Assembly (NCBI GenBank): GCA_030407315.1
Contig: JALQPE010002736.1
Location: forward strand, 1 to 58,405
Direction: 5' to 3'
Source of the DNA: Asparagopsis taxiformis
Lineage: Eukaryota > Rhodophyta > Florideophyceae > Bonnemaisoniales > Bonnemaisoniaceae
Length of the DNA stretch: 58,405 nt
Shown: piece after piece, positions 42,701 through 53,590 of the stretch
Layout of the letters: each line of letters starts with the position of its first letter
Position numbering within the stretch: the first letter of the stretch is position 1
The notes under the pieces: model-generated
The model's input: only the letters and a program-made list of their open reading frames with translations
What the model was told of the DNA's origin: nothing
Databases searched by the model: none
Program-made: the position numbers and the translations under genes

Positions 42701-42740
42701 CACTGATTACCAGTTCACAGATGATAATGAAGAAGAATAA
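39701..42740 (+). CDS. Plavaka/KDZ-like giant transposase, one +1 frame change
   Basis: The ATG at 39701 starts a C2HC finger (C3, C8, H21, C25) and a Pro/Ser-rich linker. The core then shows QVYSDKSS near residue 255, AYPIHVTLLNFS, LTIVGYLPYIV, a HPCHRCYIPA knuckle, and FEPLHNLHLGISKLIKQC. These resemble the SDKT...YPVY..LGNI...GYLP...LLHQL.LG blocks of Plavaka-type transposases. At about 41165-41180 the homology moves one base forward and continues to 42740, including FKFHLLDHLPGDLQRYG and YEHSHLLFKQSYRKTSRR (probable catalytic Glu/His region), with a divergent C-terminus. No intron fits the offset. Either a 1-nt insertion, programmed +1 shifting or a sequence error separates the halves. 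It would catalyse excision and insertion of the element. Confidence 0.7.
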
Positions 42741-42817
42741 ATCTAAATCGCAGCACTCTATTGATAATGTACTACATGATAAGCCTTCTAGTCAACGTCA
42801 CATTTACTGCACTAATT

Positions 42818-45110
42818 TCAACCATCCTCCATTACGCCAAAACCGTTATCAGCAGTGGCTGGATGGCGCCGCTCCATGCCCCCATACTGTGCGGCATTGA
42901 TTTCGACATTCAGGTTTGCACTCAGGTGTCCAGCATATGGGTCAACGACGAAAAGTTCTGTGCCAATTAGTCCTTGCGCAATCACACAATCCATTACAGC
43001 ACCGAGGTTTGACGTAATATGCGATTGAATCCAATCCTCGGACACTAGAACAAGTGATGAGCAACGGTTTACATCATCAACGACATGAACAATTCCAGAC
43101 CCCTCTCCGCTTTGCCACACTTCAACAGCCTCTCTCGTCACAGTACGGCTTGCAAACACATGCCGTGACTGTGCACTAGTCCGTCCGCTGTTCGCTCTCG
43201 ACAACGTCCGTTTCTTCCCTTGCTTGCGAGCCTTGGAGACAAGACATGCAGTACACCACCATACCAACTAATTGCTGAAAAGTTACCCCCACATATTGAC
43301 TGTACCGCCTTGTAAACTCCTTCTGCCGTGCACCTCCTTTCCCCTTCGGTTCATCCAAACACTCCACAGTAGCCACTAGCCAAGCATCCAGGCGCGCCAG
43401 CGTTAGTATGCTCGTCTCTATGTCCATTACTTGTTCTGGTCGTATCGAATAACCCCTGAAGATGTCCAGCACATTCACAGCTACTCGGTTGTTAAACCAT
43501 GCATCACCATTCACTTCCATTTCGAAGCTGTCAGGAACCATGCCTTTGCTGTATCGCAGCTCTGAGAACGGTGCCGTTCGCCACCTCCCCATATCCAAAT
43601 CACCGTTGCTTTCCCGTTTCAAAAGCTTCTCAGACGCTTCGCGCTTTTGATCCTCTCGCTCGTCCATCTCAGCTCGCGTCGTCAGCATCGTGCATCTGGA
43701 CATTAATTTCGTGTACCCCAGCGAACCGAACAATCTTTCCCTCGCATTACGCTTCCGTGCACTCATCACGTCGGACAGTTTCTGCGTCACCTTCACTTTC
43801 AATTCCTTGCTCCCCGCCACAGCCTCTTGACAGCACACACGCTGCTCCTCATCGGAAAACACATCACACCACGGACTTTGACGCAGTACGTGTCGCACCA
43901 AGTCATTCAGCAGATCACTCTCGTCCCTGTACGAAGGTGTATACCACTGCAGATTCTTGATGATATAGCCCGGAGGGGTAGCAATATATCCTACACCGTT
44001 TTCGCTCCAAAGTGTCCCTTCTACCGGCTCTACCTCGATGGTACGTCCAGTCCAACGTCTCTGCGTTTGTTCCGCTATAGGGTCCAGCTCCATAGTCTCG
44101 TTCTTGCACCACTTTGTCAGGTTTTCCTCAACCGCCCTAAGAACTCCAAGGTATTTCACAGGAATGGCTTTCTGTATTTTCGACTTACCGCCACCGTGAT
44201 CACTGATTCTACCTGTTCTCGCAATTGCAGTAAGGCTGGCATTTTCCGCCTGCAGAGTTTTCACCTTAGCCTCCAACGCAACTATCTCCGTGGTGAGCGC
44301 CTTGTTTGCTATGTCCTGGCTAAACACTTTTTTTTCCAGCTCCGCGATCTTCTTCTTCTGCACATTGATGCGACTCGCCATTAAATCGATGGATTCCGGC
44401 GGATGCAACCTCTCTGCCCTCACCGTCCCCCCATCTCGCACGCTATCGGAATTATGATGTCCTCCATCGGCAATAGCCTGACGTCGCGGGGGCGTTACGC
44501 GCATATTTGGCACCAATGACGGTCTGTTGTGACGAGGCCCGCACTCCGGCTGCTCTCTCCCCTCAGTACCACCTGACCGCCGATGATAGTTGGCATCCTG
44601 TGAACGTTGCTCAGAAACAACATCCCTTGCCGCTATCCTCGGGTCCCTGACTGCATTACCTGCTGGGGCTGATGTACTCGGCATAGTTGGCGCAGTGGGG
44701 GTCACAGCCTCCAGTGTCTCGGGAACCCCCGGCTGGGACTCCGTCTGCAGCACCTCGGCATCTGCCAACCCGGGAGGAACTACCTTTGCCATAGCACTCT
44801 GCCGCAATTCCAACATGTTTTGAGCCACTATCATGTCATCATCATGATGATGTTCACTGTCCCTGCGAGCACGCTTGCCTCGGTCAAGCCCCATCTCTCT
44901 CCGCGCCGTTCCTCCTTCCTCACTTTCTCGCTGCGGATCCCCAGTTCTGCGCCGGTCCGTCTTGCGACTACCGGACCGCGGTTCAATGCTGCCGGTAGGC
45001 CCACACCGCTTCTTCGCACGGGATTGTCGGGCACTCGATACAGCAGCTGCTGACCGGTTTTTCTGGAGGCCCGGAGGCTTTGGAGCTTTCTTCGCAATAC
45101 GCGGCGGCAT
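42818..45110 (-). CDS. Unrecognised basic coiled-coil protein of the giant element, +1 frame change near its end
   Basis: From the ATG at 45110: a basic, Arg/Lys/Pro-rich N-terminus (likely nuclear), a disordered middle, a leucine-heptad coiled coil at about residues 248-300, then a globular part (VKYLGVLRAVEENL, YIATPPGYIIKNLQWYTPSY, LVRHVLRQSPWCDVF, SILTLARLDAWLVATVECL). The first frame stops at 43176. A further 110 or so protein-like residues continue one base ahead (SRHVFASRTVTREAVEVW, DVNRCSSLVLVSEDWI, LFVVDPYAGHLSANLNV) to TGA at 42818, so the natural protein probably includes them. No domain is recognised. It is convergent with the transposase, which ends 78 bp away. It could be a DNA-binding accessory subunit or structural partner. 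Confidence 0.55.
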
Positions 45111-45770
45111 AATGAAGCCTTCCCGGAAGCGATGGAAGGATTGAGTTGCACGAGATACAAAAAAGATTTCTGTATAGTGTCGGTAACCACAACGGTCTGC
45201 GATGAACGTTCAGGTCAGGTCAAGTACCGGAGAATACGCCAACAGCCCAGATTGTATACGGTAGGCAGTCATCAACAGTATTTAATGAGGTACAATTACA
45301 GCTGTCGAGCTAGGCCGCGAGCACCCCTATGTCCGGAAGACGTCCTGATTTGAATTAAAATTTGGGCTATTCTCAAAAACATGCACATGTGAACATGTTT
45401 TTGAGATGGGGGTGTGCCGTACGGCACAATCGACCCGCTGAAATCGATGTTTTTTGCAATATTTTTTTCTGCCCTTAATTGTAGAATTTCTGGGCTGGAC
45501 AGCAATGCAACTGAGCTGGACATCCACCGGGCGTCCATTTCAACTTGGTCTTGTATTTTGCATCTGCACGCATAACAGCAACCAAGCAGTCAGGTTCACT
45601 GCTCGGACGAAGTGCACCTAGAGTGTGAACGATTGGTTTTTGACAGGCGAGTACTGCTCAATAGGTTTCACCCTGGACTAATGGTGGCTGGACATGCTGC
45701 ATTATATGATATACTTCAACTCTGGAACGTAGCTTTATTTGTAGTCGAAATGAAAACATCTTTCGTGACC
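45111..45770. other. Intergenic region between two minus-strand genes, contains repeat copy A1
   Basis: No gene is seen. The palindrome-rich repeat A1 occupies 45344-45543 in inverted orientation, so it lies upstream of the coiled-coil gene and downstream of the methyltransferase-SET gene. Confidence 0.5.
45344..45543 (-). repeat. Palindromic repeat copy A1 (inverted)
   Basis: It contains GTGCCGTACGGCAC and the CTCAAAAACATG...CATGTTTTTGAG hairpin. The GGAC/TCC block is at its right end. Confidence 0.9.
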
Positions 45771-48700
45771 CTAATTCCATGCTCTAAACGCTGTCCCATA
45801 ATGAACGTAGAGCTCCTGCCCCGGACAGATATCGCGGATTGCACGTACTACAATGATCTTCGGATTTTCTAGGTCCTTCGCCTTGAGCTTCTTCCCCGTC
45901 GAACCGCTGCTGTAGTTCTCGACAAACTCGACGTTGGCCATCCGCCTGGTGTCTTCCGCCGGAGTGTCCTCACATCGCAAATACCGCGGGTCGTTGATGA
46001 ACTGCGCCGAACAGAACGGAGCCGGAACAATCCAAATTGGATGCTCGATGTTTTCGTCGTCCTCCGCTGTTGCATACAGCTTGATGGCATACATCAAGAA
46101 TGTTTCCTTCGTTATCGCCATGTGACCCTCTCCGTACGCGAACCTCATCGACTCCTTGCTCATATCAGAGTACACAACAGTTCCGTAGTATGCACATACT
46201 TCGTCGCCAACATTAAATGTCTGTTCAGCGAAGAGCCCTCTTCCTGCATTTGGATGCTTAATCAGCGATGGTCGAACGCTCAATTTTTTCGCAACACAAT
46301 CGTGTGCCCGCATCACGCGAGGGTTTTCAGTTTGCAACCAGCGGCGCAGGGAAGGTGGCCAATAATGTACCGGTTTTTCCATGTGCTCGTGCGACGCAAT
46401 CGACTCTGGGCACAGCTGCCAGAGGTACTGCCGAATATATTTCGGGAACCTCTGGTACAGGGGAAGGCCAGGTGGGGGTTCGATGATCCTGCGTTCCCTC
46501 TGCGTACGCATCGTGACAGAGGGGGACGCCAAGAACTTCTCAGCACTCTGTTTCGCTTCTGTCGTGACCCTCATGTCAGTGTTGTTTGAAAGAATTACAC
46601 GTGACATGACTGCACACAGCTTTGGAAGCGATCGTGCCACACACAATTTGTCCATGTCACTGCCGACGAAAACACGGTGCTCAGGCAAGCTCATAGCTGC
46701 TTTTCCCGTTGCGAAAGTGCCAGAGAATGGATCGACAACAATATCACCAGGCTGTGAATGCTGGCTGATCAACTCCATCATGAGAGCGACGCTCTTCTGC
46801 TCTGCACGAACTCTGACCGTAGCACCGGTTGTGCTCCTTGTTCGCCACACCATCTCATTCGAATCGATGGCGGGCATATTGATGGTGACGTTGCACCACG
46901 CCGGGTACGTGCCGTCCATGTATCCGTGGTTCCTATAGGCCACCATCTCGCTTCCGGTCTTGAACGGAACACCTCGCTTCCAGAAGTGGATAGCGACCTA
47001 TGCCATGTTCATGCGTTGGTACCTCTTCCGCCCCGGCATTTGATAGAGGTGCCCAGGTAATCGGACAAACAACAGAGGTACCTCGTCAACGAGGAAAACT
47101 GAATTCCGAACGACGTCCTCCTCCTCCTCCTCATCCGCACTTTCTTCGCCACTGTGCTGCGATGCTTCGGAGTCCGAATTCATGGACGTAACCTCTTCTT
47201 CATCCGACCCGTCATCACTGGCAGCAGCATCGGTTGGGCCTTCTGACTGCGGTCCTTTGTACGTTTCCAAGTAATGGAACCATTCGTAGAACTGCAAAAC
47301 GGAGCAGAACACGATGCCGTGGCCACCGGGGCGCAACAGCTCGTCAAACACTTCGATGCTAGCCTGCATATCTTCTGCAGTTAGCCTGTCGTACGAAGAG
47401 TTGGAATCGTTCCTCTTACGACGAACATTGTAGGGCGGATCAGTCAGAATGAGCTGAACGTTGCCCGTGATGGGCACGTGTTCTCGGCTCTCGTCGGCAC
47501 TGACCAAATCTTCGAAAGGGACGTCGTACACCCGGCAATACTGACTCATTTTCGAAAGAAAGTCCTTTGCGAGAGCCTGCCCTTCACTTTCCTGCTCTTC
47601 TGTCGCATGGGGTGACGGTGACGGGGGAGACGGCCCTTGGGCAGTAAGACTGGTCCTCCCAGGCCCAAGTTCAAGCTTGGTTGTGTGTCTTGTCGACGGA
47701 ACCAAACCTCTCCCTCCTGTGTTGCGACGAGTGGGAGTGTCATCAACCGGCTTGGGGACCTTTTCTGCGTCTGCGACTTGTGGTGCCGGGCGGAGGACAT
47801 CCATAACGTCTTCGTCGAGGGTGTCAAAGTACGCTGGCAGCTTGTCCGGATTTCCGCTTGACAAGTATATTTCCAGCGTCCCCCAGCGGTCGGACTCCGT
47901 CCAGGTGTACAGGTCCGGGTTGACGATAAGAAACTGCAACCGGTCGAAGAACTTCCTCACAAGGTCCCTAAATGCACTGTGCTGCGCACTGGTTCTTGTC
48001 TCTACTTTTCCACCATATCCATCAGGATGAGATAGGGGAGCTTTGTCGTGGTAGAGATCTAGCTTCTGCTCCATCGGTGCGAATAGACCTTCATCGAGCA
48101 CGTCAAACCAATGCTCACTGCTGTCGAAAATGATGTACGGCGCCATCAACTCTTCGAAGCTGGAAAACTTTGCGGCGAAGGCCACATCGGTCCAAGCATG
48201 GTATAAAACTTGAACCACGTAACAAGCTCGATTAGTGCTTTTCCGATGGGCTGGGACGCGTGCGGCTTCGTTCCCCTCTTCGGCCGCGTCGCCTATTCGG
48301 CGACGCGGCAGGTTCTTGTTGTGATTTCGGATGATAGACAACGCTTGGAAATACATCAATACCTCGAACGTTTCCGGTGGAGCAAGAACGAAGGCGCTTG
48401 GTTCCCCGCGCTGCGGCGCCTGTAGTGGCGAAGGAAGCATGTTACATCCAATAAGGAAGGTCTGCGGCACGATCCCAGAAAGGATGCAGTGCTCAACCCA
48501 TTGCCCGATACGCTCATCCTGTCTTGAAAACTCGGCAATCGGTAATGCCAGACGAACAATCTGCTTGGCTCGCTCAACGTTCATCTCTGCCATGACGATT
48601 TCGGCAACATCCGCCTCGACTCCAGCATTCTTCGAACGACCGCTGAAGGCCATGCTGAGTCGACCTTGCAGCGCCGCAAATTGTTCTTCCGTGCCCTGCG

Positions 48701-48959
48701 CAACCCAAGCGCCAAGGTCCGCGTATGTGAAACCTCCCGGCTTGTCCGTCAAGTCTGCGAAACTTGAGTGGGCGAATAAATCCAGCAAGAGGCGGAGGAA
48801 GTCTTTGCCAGCGAGAGTAGTTTCGCGGGCGGCGCGACCTACGTTTCGACGTGTACCCATGTCACTAGAATCCTCCCAAGGGCTAGCGGGTTCGCGCAGA
48901 ATTGGCACGGTTGCGTCGTCAACGATCGGATTGCTGTTGCGCCTGCGCTTATTCGTCAT
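45771..48959 (-). CDS. Beta-class DNA amino-methyltransferase fused to a SET domain, one in-frame TAG
   Basis: One frame of 1063 codons from the ATG at 48959, interrupted by a single TAG at 46998-47000. Residues 1-480 are unrecognised. Near 507 is LTDPPYNV, motif IV of N6-adenine/N4-cytosine methyltransferases, followed by LLRPGGHGIVFC and an acidic insert. After the TAG the same frame continues with VAIHFWKRGVPFK, then RAEQKSVALMMELI (motif X) and VVDPFSGTFATG (motif I, SAM binding) near 743. The order IV...X-I is beta-class. From about 890, SLIKHPNAGRGLFAEQ, FINDPRYL, NVEF and PGQELYVHYGTAF form a SET domain, typical of lysine methyltransferases. The TAG may be a C-to-T change, readthrough or an error. 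Without readthrough two separate pieces result, neither a full methyltransferase. Confidence 0.8.
46998..47000 (-). other. In-frame TAG dividing the methyltransferase
   Basis: The reading frame, codon context and family motifs continue directly on both sides. The context is ATGGCA-TAG-GTCGCT. Confidence 0.9.
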
Positions 48960-49300
48960 AATGGAATGAGTGGAAATTCGGTACAGGATGGCGACCGCTC
49001 GGCGAGACAGTCAAATTTGACGACGTATCTCGTGACGTTTGCACTCTTTCGTGAGGAACACTGGTTGATATCGAACGGAACAGAGTATACGGGTACACAG
49101 CACTGGAAAGGTCTTGAAACCCGTAACCGGTGTAGGTAATAAGTTGTGACGGATACGTGGTAGAGAAAAATTTTAAAAAGATTGTGATTCCCTGTCTTTG
49201 AGTGTTGTACTGCACGGCCGCCATGGCGGCTGTGACTGCAGTCACATAGGTTGTCACAGGTGCATCACGCTTACCAGGTGAGCGACATCCGGACGGCCAC

Positions 49301-49489
49301 TGGACATGGGGATGTCCAGCTCAGATGCATTGCTGGCCAGACCAGAAATTCTACAATTTCGGGCAGAAAAAATATTGCAAAAAACATCGATTTGGGCGGT
49401 CGATTGTGCCGTACGGCACACCCCCATCTCAAAAACATGTTCACATGTGCATGTTTTTGAGAATAGCCCAAATTTTAATTCAAATCAGG
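49301..49489 (+). repeat. Palindromic repeat copy A2
   Basis: It runs from a TGGACATGGGGATGTCC block to CAAATCAGG, including the GCTGGCCAG, GTGCCGTACGGCAC and CATG-hairpin elements. Confidence 0.9.
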
Positions 49490-49763
49490 ATGCAGATATT
49501 CGTCTTCTAGCATTGTCAGAACACATTCGTATAACCACATTTGGAGAACCTGAGCCCAGAGCTATCGGTTTTGGCGGGAGCTAAGCCATATCTCATATAA
49601 TCAGTAACTACTTCCCGCCAGCTGAGTGGTGGAACCCCTGCTATTTCTACCAACGAGACATACGGGGTGTCAACTCGGCAATCGTATATGATTTGGGTGC
49701 TAAATTTATTCAAGAGACGAATGGGCTTCGAAAAGGAGCCCAACAACGTCTTCTTGTGATCCA

Positions 49764-49978
49764 TGGGTATAGGACTACTCTATTCTTCTCCAGGCTTCCA
49801 CCATAGCCTCCTCCACCTCCGTTAATGGAAAGAATATCCGAACCGGACCTGAACATGTGTTTCTTCTCATCCATGGGTACTGACATCTCACATGTTCTCA
49901 ACATGTGAGATGTCAGTACCGGAGAAGTTCTCCAGGCTTCCTCCGTAGCCACCTCCTCCACCTCCGTCTGTGGGAATC
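49764..49978. repeat. Local ~110-bp duplication carrying a perfect hairpin
   Basis: Two copies starting CCATGGGTA (about 49764 and 49872), each with a CTCCAGGCTTCC..C..TAGCC block and a CCTCCTCCACCTCCGT block. The second copy contains the 49876-49920 palindrome. Confidence 0.6.
49876..49920. repeat. Perfect inverted repeat, 21-bp arms, 3-nt loop
   Basis: The left arm starts GGTACTGACATC and the right arm ends GATGTCAGTACC; the loop is CTC. There are no mismatches. Confidence 0.95.
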
Positions 49979-50503
49979 AACGCGACATCACCACTGCGTC
50001 TTACCTCACATCCACATCTCTCCGGGATGAAAACGGACGGACGACATAGGGTTTGTAGACGTTTAGAATCTTGTTAGAAAAAAGTAAACGAAAGAGAACT
50101 TCTCTTTCATTGAATGATATCTCGTCCCTGTCGCAATATGTTCCATTTTCATTTTCTCGGGTTGCACACCCATCATGGGTGATCAAGGCCTGGATCGAAC
50201 CCTCCGAGGGTCTTCGATGGATAGGACAGATAGTGGAAGGCTTTTAAGCCTGTGACCAAGCGGCTATTGATTGGTTGGAGGAAGGAAATTACAGAGGAAA
50301 TATAGCTGAGTACGGTGCTCGCGATAGCTGTTAGGTTAAAGTCAAATATGTTTTTCGATTATTTTTCGTACGGAAATGCCTTGCAAAAGACGATGCTTTG
50401 TCGTTCTCCTGGAGGGAGTCCGTTGCATTGCACTCAATTCGAGAGCATCGTCATGAAGGAGAGGATTCTTTCTGCTTGTTAGAATCGGTTTAGAGCAGAT
50501 AGC

Positions 50504-50669
50504 TATGCATTACTGGCCAGCCCAGAAATTGTAGAATTTCGGGCAGCAAAAAAATTGCAAAATTATATCGATTTGGGCGGTCGATTGTGCCGTACGGCAC
50601 ACCCCCATCTCAAAAACATGTTCACATGTGCATGTTTTTGAGAATAGCCCAAATTTTAATTCAAATCAT
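50504..50669 (+). repeat. Palindromic repeat copy A3 (5' truncated)
   Basis: It begins at TGCATTACTGGCCAG and lacks the GGACGTCC block. The rest matches the family. Confidence 0.9.
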
Positions 50670-50860
50670 GGTGTCTAATTTGGCCACAACGGCCCCAGGC
50701 ACCGGCCGCCGCCCCGAGTGGGGTTGTCACTGGCTTCTGTAAGCACTAACTGTAAGGCTAAATGGCGCCTAACGACGGGTCGATTTCAGGCTCAATACGC
50801 CAGGGACAGGTCTTGGTCCTTGTTCCATCATGGTCCCACCCCACTCTCTCACGACCAACC
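50670..50860 (+). repeat. Linker repeat B1
   Basis: About 190 bp from GTGTCTAATTTGGCCACAAC to CACGACCAACC, joining A3 to A4. It recurs at 55873-56060 and 56264-56454. Confidence 0.85.
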
Positions 50861-51058
50861 TGAAATGGACGTCCGGTGGATGTCCAGCTCGATTGCACTG
50901 CTGGCCAGCCCAGAAATTCTAAAATTTCGGGCACAAAAAATATTGCAAAAAACATCGATTTGGGCGGGTCGATTGTGCCGTACGGCACACCCCCATCTCA
51001 AAAACATGTTCACATGTGCATGTTTTTGAGAATAGCCCAAATTTTAACTCAAATCAGG
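50861..51058 (+). repeat. Palindromic repeat copy A4
   Basis: Full copy beginning GAAATGGACGTCCGGTGGATG. Confidence 0.9.
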
Positions 51059-51401
51059 GTGTTCCCCGGATAAAGGGGTGCTCGCAGCCGCCCCAAAAGC
51101 CGCCTAGCTTGACAGCTGTAATTTTAACACATTACACATCAAGGACACTGCCTGCTTCACGCCACCTCGTCAGGTTTCGAGAGCCCGACTCGGGCCCGTT
51201 CCGAACGGACACTCACATCTCGATTGCCTCTCTTGCATTCCAGCGGTCACGATAGGTGTGTACCTAACAAAATTTCGGTTGTATTGTGTTATTATTTCCA
51301 GCGATTGGCGTTCACGACCATTCTTCAACGTGAAACATACCATCCACATCACTCGAATACGTCAACGTCAACCATCTCTTTTCCTTTCCAACTCAACAAC
51401 C

Positions 51402-53590
51402 ATGGCGGATACGCATTTCAGCAGTTTGTTTTCAACGGTTTGCGGCGATCAAGTGAGCGCGTCAGCGGAGTCGCGCGGACTCAAGCGCGGCGTCGATGTC
51501 GACTTGTTTGCGGACGTGGACGGTGCGGCTGTGCATATTGGGACGGCTTCGGTGAGCACTGCTGGTGGCGATGTTGGCCTTCCGCGCACGCTGCACAACC
51601 ACAAGCTGCCGGAAACCGACGAGGCGGACTATATCGTCGTGCGCAACATTGCGACTAAGGACAAGTTCAAGGACCTCCCGTTCCCGTACATGTTTGATGG
51701 CGCCGAGGGACCGCCGGAGACGATGGGTGGAGCATACGCCGCGGCGTTTTACCCTTGGGATACTCGGATGATGCGCCCCGCTGCGGAGGATGGCCCTAGC
51801 GACATTCGTACCCCTGCTGCAGCGTCAAACTTCAACGCAGCGACGAACCAGGCCAGCTCGGGACGGATGCCCAGTACCGGTCCGGCAGGCGAAATCACTG
51901 GTTCGGGGGGTACGAAGCATCCAGCACGCTCCGTCCCGGTTTCGGGAGGCACGAAGCGCCCTGCTCGCTCTGCCAGAGCCTCCAGTGGAGGCACGACACC
52001 CTGCTCGCTCTGCTAGACCTCCAGTGGAGGCACGAAGCACCCTGCTCGCTCCAACGTCACCGAAGCTACTACGCAGGACGTAACCGAGGTGGACGACGAA
52101 CCGGAGGTGGCGGAAAGCATTCGTGAGCAGCAGGGGACGCAAATTACGGTGCCCAAGTTTGTGACGTCGGATTACGTCGGAGAAGGAGCGACTGTGTTGG
52201 TGAGGCAGCTAGTGGAACCGGCCGTGACCCTTCGGGATGTGAAAGAAGACCACGTGGAGGACCTGCGCAACAATATGTTGGCTGTGGGGTATGTGAGCTC
52301 TTCGCGTATCACTGTGACGGTGCTGAGGTCGCAGAACACGCATCTGCCCGCCGACACGCGTCTGTTCCAGAATGGCAAATTCCATGCCAATGCGAACGTG
52401 ACCGTGATCGACGGACTGCATCGTCTCAATGCTATGCATAGCATTGCGGATGACTTCACGCGCCTCACCCGTATGCACAGAACCAAGCTGCCACAGGACG
52501 CAAACCGCTTGCGCTGGGTTACTCAGCCTCTGGATGTGTACTACCTTCGCCGCAAGGACGACAGTGATCTTCAGCCTCATGAGATCATCCACAAGAGTGC
52601 AGAGTCGAACCATACGACTGGGACGCAACTGACGGAGCGCTCCCTGGTTCGAATCTTGTCGTCCATCCAGCAGTTCATCCGTACGATTGCTGTTGCAAAT
52701 AACGTGGAAAACGCTGGCGACTTGCGTGAGTCTGATGTCATCCGAACATTGTTCGAGGCGCAGTTCATGGGGATGATGAATTCAACGAACACGGCCCGGC
52801 GGTGGACGCGTTTGGCTATAGCAACGCTGAAGCATCCTGTTCTCGACGAAGTGTTGCGTGAGCTGAACAATTCCGAGCGCCGCAACGAGATTGGGATAAC
52901 GCACCTGGACCACAAGATAGTGCGCGAGTTGCTGGAAGAAAACTTTGTCTTCGTCTTGCGTGGTCTTTCGGAGTACTTGAACCCTGCTCATGGTGGACGT
53001 CCGGATGGACGCTTTGACGTGAACGACTTCTATACATACGTCCGTCGCGTGACTGCAATAGCAAATTCTCTGTACGCTGCGTTTGGGCGCCCAAAGAGTA
53101 TTATGCGCAAGTCATTTCTGAGCACAGAGATGGCAATTGGGTCGGTTAAGCAGCCGAAGGAGTTGCAATGGCATCTCACCAATGCCATTGCAATGTATAG
53201 AGGGGACGACCGGAGCAGTGAGGTTCGAATGCGACGGAGAACCACGCGTTTACAGGATTTGGAAACGAACTTGAAAGAGTTTTTCAATCCGACATTGAAG
53301 AAGAAGACTAAGGCTCGACGCAAACGCCGCCCTTCTGCTGCCAATGTGAGACTCACTCACAAGAAGCAGCGGAATGTCGAACATGAGCCTGCTTCGCATG
53401 GCATCCGCCGCCGTTCACAGCGACTTCGCTCGACGGGGAGCACACGCCTCGAGGAAGAAGAGCCGGTTGTGGTACAACAATCCGCCGGGGAAGAAGAGCA
53501 GGCCGTTGTTGATAAACCCACCGATCAACAACAAGCCACTGCTTCCGGTGATGAGGTGACGAAGACTCCGCCCGTTCCCCCGATTCTGCC
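51402..53590 (+). CDS. ParB/DGQHR-like protein, one in-frame TAG
   Basis: From the ATG at 51402: an N-terminal part (MADTHFSSLFSTVCGD), then repeats of an SGGTKHPARS-like peptide in which one unit has lost 3 nt in two places and reads into a TAG at 52014-52016. The same frame continues with VDDEPEVAESIREQ. Near residue 337 is VIDGLHRLNAM, the DG-x-HR signature shared by ParB/sulfiredoxin-fold and DGQHR proteins. A helical region (HKSAESNHTTGTQLTERSLV) resembling the ParB helix-turn-helix zone follows, then a Lys/Arg-rich tail with likely nuclear localisation signals. Near 53570-53600 the coding signal changes frame into an acidic linker that leads to the dioxygenase. It may bind or cleave DNA, or use a nucleotide switch. 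The exact activity is not readable. Confidence 0.6.

Larger units (their letters stand above)
48960..51401. other. 2.4-kb divergent intergenic region with repeats and a perfect hairpin
   Basis: It lies between the starts of the methyltransferase-SET gene (minus) and the ParB-like gene (plus), so it probably holds both promoters. It contains repeat copies A2, A3 and A4, one linker repeat B, and a 21-bp-arm palindrome at 49876-49920. Short frames around 49516-50186 show no recognisable protein. Confidence 0.55.

Noticed and set aside
39701..42740. Intron joining the two halves of the giant transposase
   Set aside because: The GT...AG pairs near 41145-41175 that I tested are 23-30 nt long and give the wrong frame; a simple one-base change fits better.
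14881..48959. Genome-wide reassignment of TAG to an amino acid
   Set aside because: The intact gypsy frame ends with TAG just before its polypurine tract. Reading through would run into the LTR, so TAG works as a stop here.
50150..50280. tRNA-like sequence on the minus strand with a GGTTCGATCC B-box match
   Set aside because: The T-stem and anticodon stem do not pair in a normal cloverleaf and no acceptor stem can be formed. I treat the B-box match as chance.
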